DNA from: Bacteroidota bacterium
Lineage (GTDB): Bacteria > Bacteroidota > Bacteroidia > Chitinophagales > Chitinophagaceae
Reading direction: 5' to 3'
Assembly (NCBI GenBank): GCA_023417815.1
Contig: JAEZEI010000131.1
Span: 1-64,000, forward strand
Length of the DNA stretch: 64,000 nucleotides
Below, piece by piece: positions 57,794 to 64,000 of this stretch; the first letter of the stretch is position 1, and each line of letters opens with the position of its first letter. Below the pieces are notes generated by a model, which did not search any database, was not told the DNA's origin, and was given only the letters and a program-made list of their open reading frames with translations. The position numbers and the translations under genes were made by a program.

Positions 57794-58237
57794 TTAATCC
57801 CAATAGGTTGAAGAACTGGCCTGGCCATTCGCTTCAAATACAAGTTTCTTATCCTTGTTTTTTCCTTTCCCGTCAAGTTCTACCTGGTAAAATGTTGTTC
57901 CATTTAAAGTCACCTTGTCTATGTCATCCACCACGTAACCTTCCGATGCCGGGATAGCCTGCTGAAGTGCTGAAGGAAGATCCTGTTGGGTAATATCTTC
58001 CTTTTGCCTGATCAATTTTCCGTTTGCATCGATCTCAGCGGTCACTTCGCGGTTGTTTTGTTTGAACTCCGCTTCATAAAAGTTCTTTTTCTTGTCCCAG
58101 TCTACCGTGGTTACACCAGGATACGCAGCCTGCAGCGTGTTGGAAACCACCGATGGTACTTTGGATGCTGATACATCCTGGCTACAGCCTGTTGATGTAA
58201 TGCCCAGTAAGGCCACACCTAATGCTAGAATTTTCAT
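57794..58237 (-). CDS. PepSY-like lipoprotein
   Basis: A 147-residue predicted lipoprotein: signal ending ITSTGC, then two PepSY-like repeats of about 60 residues (TTVDWDKKKNFYEAEFKQNN and EGYVVDDIDKVTLNGTTFYQ). The family is abundant in Bacteroidota and possibly inhibits or binds peptidases or other envelope proteins; its function is not established. I start it at ATG 58237, because the upstream in-frame extension lacks a signal. It lies downstream of the propeller gene's promoter region. Confidence 0.75.
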   Translation of the reverse strand: MKILALGVALLGITSTGCSQDVSASKVPSVVSNTLQAAYPGVTTVDWDKKKNFYEAEFKQNNREVTAEIDANGKLIRQKEDITQQDLPSALQQAIPASEGYVVDDIDKVTLNGTTFYQVELDGKGKNKDKKLVFEANGQASSSTYWD

Positions 58238-58388
58238 AACGATTGTTTTAAATGATAACACAAAGCTCGAAGGGAAATCAGGAAACATTTGGGAAAGAAG
58301 ATTTCATTTGAAGCGCACAAAACTTCAATACTTGAAAGATTTCATACTGTCGATATAAAAAATTAATAAGGTGGTCGATTTAGGGTGA

Positions 58389-59651
58389 TCAGAATTTCAG
58401 CAGAAACCGGTGATTTCCATTGAATTCGTACTGGACAGTAAATCCATGCAAATTGGCAATGGCACGAAGTATAGAAAGGCCTAAACCGGTTGACGAGGAG
58501 GAGGGATGTTTTTTATAAAATCTTGTGAAAATGATCTCAGGGTCGAGTGGTTCATTATCTCCCGTGTTTTCAAATATGATCATCTCCTTGTGAATATTTA
58601 TATGCAGGAAACCGCCGGGTTTATTATGGATGACCGCGTTCCTGACAAGGTTTGAGATCATTATATCTGCAAGGTTGGGGTCCATTTTTATTATGGATTC
58701 GTCATGGTCATTGATTTCAATGCTGATCTCGCTGAAGCCGGCCTGTTCGCTGAAATCCTCTGAGAGTTTGCGGATCAGCCGGTTCATATTGATCGGCTCC
58801 ACCTGCGCATATTGCTTGTTTTCGATCCGGGTGAGTAATAAAAGTGCCTTATTAAGCCGGGTCATTCTTTCCAGGTTATCCAGCGCGCCTTCCAAAAGAT
58901 GATATTCCTCCGGAGTAAACCTGTTCTTACCTGCCAGTGCCTCCAGCTTGTTTATACTGATGGCTAACGGGGTCTGCAATTCATGTGCGGCATTTTCAAT
59001 GAATTGCTTCTGGCTGTTAAAAGTTGCCTTGTTTCGTTCGAGGAGAGTCCTGATGCTTTCGTTCAGCAACCTGAATTCTTCGATTCGCGTCTTAGAGAAA
59101 CTTATCTCATCCTGCGAATCCAGCTTGAAGCGTTTCAACTGGTCGAGCAGCCGGTAAAACGATTTCCAGATACGTGCAAGAAGGATCTTGTTTAAAATTA
59201 ATATTGAAAGGATAAGCCCGAGCGAAAGCCAGAGCAAAGAGTAGAGCAACTCCGCCACAAGATCATCCTCCTCCACCATAGAAGTGGCAACCTTTAGCTT
59301 ATAATATTTTCCTCTATGGGTGAATACGGTGGTAAGCAAACGCACCGGTTCAAAATCATCTTCATTCAGCATATACATGGTGGTGTCGATATATTCATCT
59401 ACGAATTCAATTCCTCCTGCCGCCGGAATTTCATTTATCGTATAGCCACCTTCATTGAAATCAGTATTTAAAAAAATGCTGGTGTCCGAAATTGCTCTTT
59501 GAATGATAAGCTGCTTCTGGTTATCAAGACCATCATCAATGCTGTCGTATATTTCGTCAAGCATGGCATAGTAAAATATTGCAGCCCATATAGAGATGAG
59601 CAGCAGCAGTGCCGCTACGAACCATGATGCTGTTATATTTTGAAGTTTCAT
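58389..59651 (-). CDS. Sensor histidine kinase
   Basis: A 420-residue membrane kinase. Two transmembrane helices (about 8-30 and 135-155) bracket a periplasmic sensor loop of about 100 residues rich in acidic and aromatic residues. The dimerisation box ENAAHELQTPLAISINK holds the phosphorylated histidine. ATP-binding motifs are DIMISNLVRNAVIHN (N box) and SSSTGLGLSILRAI (G2). It overlaps the response regulator by four bases, and the pair forms a two-component system; its stimulus is unknown. No HAMP domain is apparent. Confidence 0.92.
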   Translation of the reverse strand: MKLQNITASWFVAALLLLISIWAAIFYYAMLDEIYDSIDDGLDNQKQLIIQRAISDTSIFLNTDFNEGGYTINEIPAAGGIEFVDEYIDTTMYMLNEDDFEPVRLLTTVFTHRGKYYKLKVATSMVEEDDLVAELLYSLLWLSLGLILSILILNKILLARIWKSFYRLLDQLKRFKLDSQDEISFSKTRIEEFRLLNESIRTLLERNKATFNSQKQFIENAAHELQTPLAISINKLEALAGKNRFTPEEYHLLEGALDNLERMTRLNKALLLLTRIENKQYAQVEPINMNRLIRKLSEDFSEQAGFSEISIEINDHDESIIKMDPNLADIMISNLVRNAVIHNKPGGFLHINIHKEMIIFENTGDNEPLDPEIIFTRFYKKHPSSSSTGLGLSILRAIANLHGFTVQYEFNGNHRFLLKF

Positions 59652-60322
59652 CCGGTCATTTTATAGCCGATGCCGTAAACCGCGCTTATTTCAACTTCTG
59701 CATTGTGATCCTTTAGTTTTTTCCTCAGATTCTTTATTTGCGAATACACGAAATCGAAGCTATCGGCCTCGTCAATCCTGTCGCCCCAGACATGTTCTGC
59801 CAATGCATGCTTGCTCACAAGCCTGTTTTTGTTTATTGCGAGGTACAGAAGTACATCGAATTCTTTCCTGTTGAAGGTGAGGGCTTCGCCATTCACCTTT
59901 GCCCACCTTTCTGCCGGGTCCATCACGAGGTTATTGATCTCGATATGCTGGCTGCCGTTAAGTGTCTTTCGCCTGATCACCGAACGTACACGTGCATGAA
60001 GTTCGGCAAGGTGGAAGGGCTTGGGCAGGTAATCATCAGCGCCAAGATTCAGCCCGGTGATCTTATCTTCAAGCGAATCCTTTGCGGATACAATGATCAC
60101 ATTCCCATCCTTTCCTTCATCCTTAAGAACTTTTAAAAGCTGCAATCCGTTTCCACCTGGTAATCCTATATCCAGCAGGATACAGTCGTAATCGTACACG
60201 AGCAGCTTTTCGAGGGCGGAGTCATAATTTTCGGCCTCTTCCACAGTAAACTTTTCATCCTGCAGGGATTGAACAACCTGTTCCCGCATATCCCTTTCAT
60301 CTTCTATCACCAGTATTTTCAT
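59648..60322 (-). CDS. OmpR-family response regulator
   Basis: A 224-residue regulator with a receiver domain (phospho-acceptor D51 in LLDIGLPGGNG, switch S79, conserved K101 in LPKPF) and a C-terminal winged-helix DNA-binding domain (VLLYLAINKNRLVSKHALAE, VYSQIKNLRKKL). It is encoded upstream of its kinase with a 4-base overlap. Target genes are not visible. Confidence 0.94.
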   Translation of the reverse strand: MKILVIEDERDMREQVVQSLQDEKFTVEEAENYDSALEKLLVYDYDCILLDIGLPGGNGLQLLKVLKDEGKDGNVIIVSAKDSLEDKITGLNLGADDYLPKPFHLAELHARVRSVIRRKTLNGSQHIEINNLVMDPAERWAKVNGEALTFNRKEFDVLLYLAINKNRLVSKHALAEHVWGDRIDEADSFDFVYSQIKNLRKKLKDHNAEVEISAVYGIGYKMTG

Positions 60323-60457
60323 GATCTGACATTGTAAAGAAAGAGCCCGATCCTGGAAAGATCCTGGATTCCATCTATGGAAAACTCATCTAAAATTGTG
60401 CTAATGAAGATTATCTGCTTATTTTAAAGCTGAATTCCAAAAACTAAACTTGCAATT

Positions 60458-60892
60458 ATGAAATATTCCTGCGAGATAGAGATCGACCGGCCTATTGACC
60501 GTGTGATCGAGCTGTTTGATGATCCAAAGAATCTTCCCCACTGGATGGAAGGGCTGCAGAGTTTTGAACATATCAGCGGAACGCCCGGGCAGCCAGGAGC
60601 GAAGTCGCGCCTGAAATTCAAAATGAAGAACCGTGAAATGGAAATGATCGAAACGGTAAAGACCAGAAATCTTCCGCACGAATTCACCGGGACCTATGAG
60701 GCGAACGGTGCGTTCAATACAGTTACCAATCGTTTCGCCAGGCTTTCCGATACACGAACAAAGTACATTAATGAGCAGGAATTCCAGTTTAAAGGTTTCA
60801 TGAAAGTGATAGCCTTCCTGATGCCTGGTGTTTTTAAAAAGCAATCGATGAAGTACCTGCAGGCCTTTAAGGATTTTGCAGAAAGGTCATAA
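60458..60892 (+). CDS. SRPBCC-family protein
   Basis: A 144-residue protein of the START/Bet v1-like (SRPBCC) superfamily. It begins with KYSCEIEIDRPIDRVIELFD, then shows PHWMEGLQSFEHISG and the long C-terminal helix (MPGVFKKQSMKYLQAFKDFA). The fold binds hydrophobic ligands; the ligand is unknown. It is followed after nine bases by a methyltransferase gene and looks like the first member of a small plus-strand operon. Confidence 0.82.
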   Translation: MKYSCEIEIDRPIDRVIELFDDPKNLPHWMEGLQSFEHISGTPGQPGAKSRLKFKMKNREMEMIETVKTRNLPHEFTGTYEANGAFNTVTNRFARLSDTRTKYINEQEFQFKGFMKVIAFLMPGVFKKQSMKYLQAFKDFAERS

Positions 60893-60901
60893 ACAGGAGT
60901 G

Positions 60902-61642
60902 ATGGCCAAGGATAATTTTTCGGAGCGTTCTGATAATTACGCGCGGTACAGGCCCACCTACCCGCAAAGCATGTACGATCATCTTTTTTCCCTGGTCCAC
61001 AACTTTGATAATGCCTGGGACTGCGGTACGGGTAATGGACAGGTCGCCGTTGAACTGGCAGGGAAATTCAAAAAGGTTTATGCAAGCGATATCAGCCAGT
61101 CCCAGCTTGATAACGCAACGAAAGCCACCAATATCATTTATTCCGTTCAACCTGCGGAAGAAACAAGCTATCCTGCCGGTCTTTTCGACCTTGTTGTTGT
61201 AGCGCAGGCAGTCCACTGGTTCAATTTTGAACGCTTTTATAATGAAGTAAGACGTACAGCCAAAGACAAAGCTGTTTTATGCCTGGTGGGTTATGGAAGG
61301 GTGGAGATCGCCGGGGAAATTGACCGGATCGTGGACGACTTCTATTTTAATATTATCGGTAAATACTGGGATGAAGAACGACATTATATTGATGAAGGAT
61401 ATAAAACGATCCCGTTCCCTTTTGAAGAAATTAATGCGCCATCCCTTTCTACCAGGCATATGTGGAGTCTTGATCATTTCCTGGGTTATCTGAATACCTG
61501 GTCGGCGGTAAAGCATTTTATAAAAAAGAATTCATTTAACCCGGTGAAGGAGATCGAACCTGGTCTGAGAAAATTCTGGGGCGTTGAGGAAAGAGAAGTT
61601 TGCTTTCCTTTAATGCTAAGGATCGGAAGGATAAAAAAATGA
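60902..61642 (+). CDS. Class I SAM-dependent methyltransferase
   Basis: A methyltransferase of about 246 residues. SAM-binding motif I reads NAWDCGTGNGQVAVEL (about 38-53), and VYASDISQSQLDNA and FDLVVVAQAVHWFNFERFY follow. It resembles the ubiE/trans-aconitate-methyltransferase-like group; the substrate is unknown. ATG 60902 is preferred over GTG 60899. Its stop overlaps the start of a broken dehydrogenase gene (ATGA). Confidence 0.86.
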   Translation: MAKDNFSERSDNYARYRPTYPQSMYDHLFSLVHNFDNAWDCGTGNGQVAVELAGKFKKVYASDISQSQLDNATKATNIIYSVQPAEETSYPAGLFDLVVVAQAVHWFNFERFYNEVRRTAKDKAVLCLVGYGRVEIAGEIDRIVDDFYFNIIGKYWDEERHYIDEGYKTIPFPFEEINAPSLSTRHMWSLDHFLGYLNTWSAVKHFIKKNSFNPVKEIEPGLRKFWGVEEREVCFPLMLRIGRIKK

Positions 61643-61843
61643 AGACCAATCTTGATAAAACTGTTGTCATTACCGGTGCTGCGCACGGGCTGGGAAAAGC
61701 ACTCTCGATAGAATTCTCACAACTGGGATACCGGCTTGCATTGCTTGATAAAGATCCCGGAGCACTTTCCGCATTGCAGGCTTCCATTACAGCAGGCACT
61801 GCTTCAGTTCATATCGTTGATGTATCAAATGAAGAGCAGGTAA
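61639..61843 (+). pseudogene. Truncated short-chain dehydrogenase (N-terminal part only)
   Basis: The first ~68 residues of a classical SDR oxidoreductase: VVITGAAHGLGKALSIEF gives the TGxxxGxG cofactor motif, RLALLDKDPGAL gives the second strand, and HIVDVSNEEQVRA is the segment before NNAG. Here the match stops. The frame continues as RWKNGCHCLFYT and ends at 61887, but those residues are the methyltransferase DNA read in another frame. The catalytic Tyr-Lys part is missing, so this copy cannot be an active dehydrogenase. It is translationally coupled to the preceding methyltransferase by ATGA. Confidence 0.8.
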
Positions 61844-62257
61844 GAGCCAGGTGGAAAAATGGCTGCCATTGTTTATTCTACACCTGATAAGAATAAATTC
61901 TTTTCCATTCCTGTTTCAATTATCCGCAACCGTGCGAACCTGCCGGCGCCGCTGCCGGGCCAGCCGGGTCCGTTCAGCCTTGGGGCTGATGGGGTGATAG
62001 AGGAAGCATTCACCAGGGCAGGCTTCAGAAATGTAAGGGCTGAGCGGATCGATTCACCTTTAAAGATGTCTTCCGCCAGGGAATGTGTGCAATTTGAAAA
62101 GGAATCTTTCGGAGCCTTGCACCAGATGCTGAGCAGTCTACCGGCTAATGAAAAGGAAAATGTTTGGCAGGAAATTGAAACTGCGCTCTCCGAATTTGAA
62201 ACTGGGGAAGGTTTTACAGGTCCTTGCGAAATGGTTGTTGCAATAGGTGAGAAATAA
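61844..62257 (+). pseudogene. Truncated SAM methyltransferase (C-terminal part only)
   Basis: Homology begins in mid-domain as EPGGKMAAIVYSTPDKNKFF, the strand after motif III of a class I methyltransferase. It continues with the family's C-terminal half (RNRANLPAPLPGQPGPFSLG, FEKESFGALHQMLSSLPANE). The N-terminal SAM-binding half is absent: in this frame a TAA stands at 61841-61843. An ORF can start at ATG 61859 (132 codons). The junction to the SDR fragment lies at about 61843, next to the similar words GAGCAGGT and GAGCCAGGT, so a deletion fused the two genes. Confidence 0.8.
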
Positions 62258-62259
62258 TC

Positions 62260-63384
62260 TCAGGTCACCTCCTCAAACTCATTCACCACTCCGTAAAGCG
62301 TATCCCTCTCCACGGGTTTACGGCCCGCCTGGCGGATAAGGTTCACAAGTTCTTCTGTGGTCATGGTAGGGCTTTGCTCTTCGCTGCCTGCCATGGAATA
62401 GATCCTGGTTGAATCATCAATGGTTCCGTCAATATCATTCACGCCAAAGTTCAGCGTTAGCTGCGCATTATGGCGGCCAAGCATGGGCCAGTAAGCTTTC
62501 AGGTGAGGAAAATTATCGAGGTATATCCGTGCAACAGCATACATGCGCATATCTTCGGTGAGCGTGCTTTCCGGCACATCACTCATGTCGTTATTTGCAT
62601 TGCGGAATTTTAAGGGAATGAAAGTGTTGAATCCCCGGGTCTCATCCTGCAGGCTGCGCAATTTGCTCATATGGTCTACGCGGTGTTCATATTTTTCTAT
62701 ATGGCCATAGAGCATGGTTGCATTACTGTGCATGCCCAGGTTATGCGCTACGCGGTGAATGTGCAACCATCCTTCGCCTGAAACCTTATCGCCCGCAATG
62801 ATCTCCCGCACCCCAGGATGGAAGATCTCTGCGCCACCACCCGGCAGTGATTGAAGTCCTGCATCTTTAAGCATCTGCATTCCTTCTTCCACGCTCACCT
62901 TTGCTTTGCGGAACATATAATCCAGTTCCACTGCCGTGAATGCTTTTATGTGAAGGTCGGGCCGGTGGGCCTGTATTTTGCTGATCAATTCAATGAAGTA
63001 AGAGAGGTTCATTTTGGGATGAACACCTCCAACAATGTGCACTTCCGTAACAGGCTTTCCATCATAGGTTCTCACGATATCAAGCATCTGGTCGATGCTG
63101 AGTTCCCAGCCTTCTTCCTTCTTTGCATACAACCTTGAATAGGAGCAGAACTTGCAGCTGAAAACGCAAACGTTGGTTGGCTCTATGTGGAAGTTGCGGT
63201 TGAAATAGGTGGTGTTGCCATGCAACCTTTCGCGTACGTGGTTTGCCAGTGCCCCTGTGAAACCCAGGCTTCCTTTTTCAAACAAAATGATGCACTCTTC
63301 ATCGGTGATCCTTTCGCCGGCAAGTACTTTTTCGGCGATCCTTTTTAATTCATTGTCTGTGGTGGAAAGGGCAGGGTGGAACAT
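62260..63384 (-). CDS. mqnE: Aminofutalosine synthase MqnE
   Basis: A 374-residue radical-SAM enzyme of the futalosine route to menaquinone, which joins an enolpyruvyl-benzoate compound to adenosine to give aminofutalosine. The cluster motif is TNVCVFSCKFCSY (CxxxCxxC, about residue 72), and VTEVHIVGGVHPKM and LPGGGAEIFHPGVRE are family-typical. The similar MqnC enzyme was considered, but the N-terminal part and NTTYFNRNFHIEPTN fit MqnE better. Convergent with the broken methyltransferase, two bases apart. Other mqn genes are not in this window. Confidence 0.86.
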   Translation of the reverse strand: MFHPALSTTDNELKRIAEKVLAGERITDEECIILFEKGSLGFTGALANHVRERLHGNTTYFNRNFHIEPTNVCVFSCKFCSYSRLYAKKEEGWELSIDQMLDIVRTYDGKPVTEVHIVGGVHPKMNLSYFIELISKIQAHRPDLHIKAFTAVELDYMFRKAKVSVEEGMQMLKDAGLQSLPGGGAEIFHPGVREIIAGDKVSGEGWLHIHRVAHNLGMHSNATMLYGHIEKYEHRVDHMSKLRSLQDETRGFNTFIPLKFRNANNDMSDVPESTLTEDMRMYAVARIYLDNFPHLKAYWPMLGRHNAQLTLNFGVNDIDGTIDDSTRIYSMAGSEEQSPTMTTEELVNLIRQAGRKPVERDTLYGVVNEFEEVT

Positions 63385-63539
63385 GGCGCGAAATTACAAA
63401 ACTTCTAACCTCCTTCTTCGATTCAAATCCATTACAGGCGATTCCCGCAAATACAGCCACGGATTTCCGCTGATTTTAACTAATCCTTTGTTCCATTTGC
63501 ATAAAACCCACTAACTTTCACGTCTAACCAAAACAGCAT

Positions 63540-64000
63540 ATGAGTATCAAATTAAGGCTTACCGTTCTTAGTTTCCTTCAGCTATTTGTGTGGGGAGCTT
63601 GGCTTATCACCATCGGGGTTTACTGGTTCCAGACGAGGAACTGGGGTGGGGAGGAATTCGGAAAGGTTTTCTCTACGCTGGGAATAGCGTCCATCTTTAT
63701 GCCGCCGATTACCGGAATCATCGCCGACCGCTGGCTGAACGCTGAAAAACTATATGGACTTCTTCATATAGGTTACGGTATTGCCTTATTCTATCTTCCA
63801 TTTGTACAGGATCCGGATACATTCTTCTGGGTGATGCTCGCTGCGATGTGTTGTTATATGCCAACCATCTCGCTTTCAAATTCCATCAGCTATACAATAC
63901 TAAAACAGCACAATTATGATGTTGTGACGGTATTTCCGCCCATCAGGGTATGGGGCACCATCGGGTTCATTGTTGCAATGTGGGTGACGAATCTCACCGG
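63540..64000 (+). CDS. MFS transporter, nucleoside:H+ symporter-like (partial)
   Basis: The first 153 codons of a membrane transporter that continues past the window. It starts at ATG 63540 (MSIKLRLTVLSFLQLFVWGA) and shows four or five transmembrane helices: SFLQLFVWGAWLITIGVYWF, IASIFMPPITGIIADRW, LLHIGYGIALFYLPF and FWVMLAAMCCYMPTISLSNS. The segment FPPIRVWGTIGFI matches the NupG/XapB-type nucleoside permeases of the major facilitator superfamily. The substrate is probably a nucleoside (inference). Its leader contains degenerate palindrome remnants. Confidence 0.78.
   Translation, partial: MSIKLRLTVLSFLQLFVWGAWLITIGVYWFQTRNWGGEEFGKVFSTLGIASIFMPPITGIIADRWLNAEKLYGLLHIGYGIALFYLPFVQDPDTFFWVMLAAMCCYMPTISLSNSISYTILKQHNYDVVTVFPPIRVWGTIGFIVAMWVTNLT

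Overview
The window reads as chromosomal backbone of a Bacteroidota bacterium, most likely in or near the Chitinophagaceae (inference, no database search was run). The pointers are Bacteroidota-type TAnnTTTG -7 boxes with few Shine-Dalgarno-like leaders, a type IX secretion C-terminal sorting domain, an S46 dipeptidyl-peptidase, futalosine-pathway menaquinone synthesis (mqnE), an OmpA protein with thrombospondin type 3 repeats, and the gene order miaB / NtrC-type regulator / lptE / unknown / secG. I see no prophage, CRISPR array, complete insertion sequence or rRNA.

Layout. 1-2.3 kb: two secreted thioredoxin-fold proteins and an unusual seven-repeat lipoprotein. 2.4-8.7 kb: minus-strand envelope and tRNA-modification genes (yihY-like, mltG, secG, lptE, sigma-54 activator, miaB). 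8.7-15.7 kb: small conserved proteins, an outer-membrane barrel, a two-gene heterodisulfide-reductase-like Fe-S unit split by a LysE-type exporter, and a phosphoribosyltransferase. 15.7-28.7 kb: S46 peptidase, a cluster of three small genes, phosphohexomutase, pcm, queuosine-precursor transporter, another outer-membrane barrel, dienelactone hydrolase and a T9SS cargo protein. 28.8-38.7 kb: prfB with its programmed frameshift, pruA, pyrR, pyrB, coaD, a thioesterase, an ECF sigma / anti-sigma-like pair, a Nudix hydrolase, pyrE and a periplasmic HMA protein. 38.7-39.6 kb: an AT-rich stretch with no convincing gene. 40-45 kb: BlaR/BlaI-like pair, membrane pyrophosphatase, rhomboid protease. 45-52.6 kb: lipopolysaccharide export and envelope maintenance (OstA-like, MCE, amidase, LptD, PlsC). 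52.8-58.2 kb: ung, tRNA-Arg, OmpA, an intradiol-dioxygenase/thioredoxin-like fusion lipoprotein, an SdiA-regulated-domain protein and a PepSY-like protein. 58.4-64 kb: a two-component system, an SRPBCC protein, a methyltransferase, a chimeric remnant of two broken genes, mqnE and the start of a nucleoside-symporter-like MFS gene that runs off the window.

Together the genes lean toward envelope biogenesis: lptE, lptD and the OstA-like protein serve LPS transport; mltG and the amidase act on peptidoglycan; MlaD-like and PlsC proteins handle phospholipid; SecG and rhomboid handle membrane proteins. Pyrimidine metabolism (pyrR, pyrB, pyrE) is spread over about 5.7 kb.

The most notable observations are a deletion chimera joining an SDR dehydrogenase N-terminus to a methyltransferase C-terminus (about 61.84 kb), the intradiol dioxygenase/thioredoxin-like fusion (55.7 kb), the seven-repeat probable beta-propeller lipoprotein (1.3-2.3 kb), the prfB recoding site, -7 promoter boxes only 4-5 nt from start codons, and several families of palindromic or direct intergenic repeats. 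I did not find a convincing new multi-gene system.
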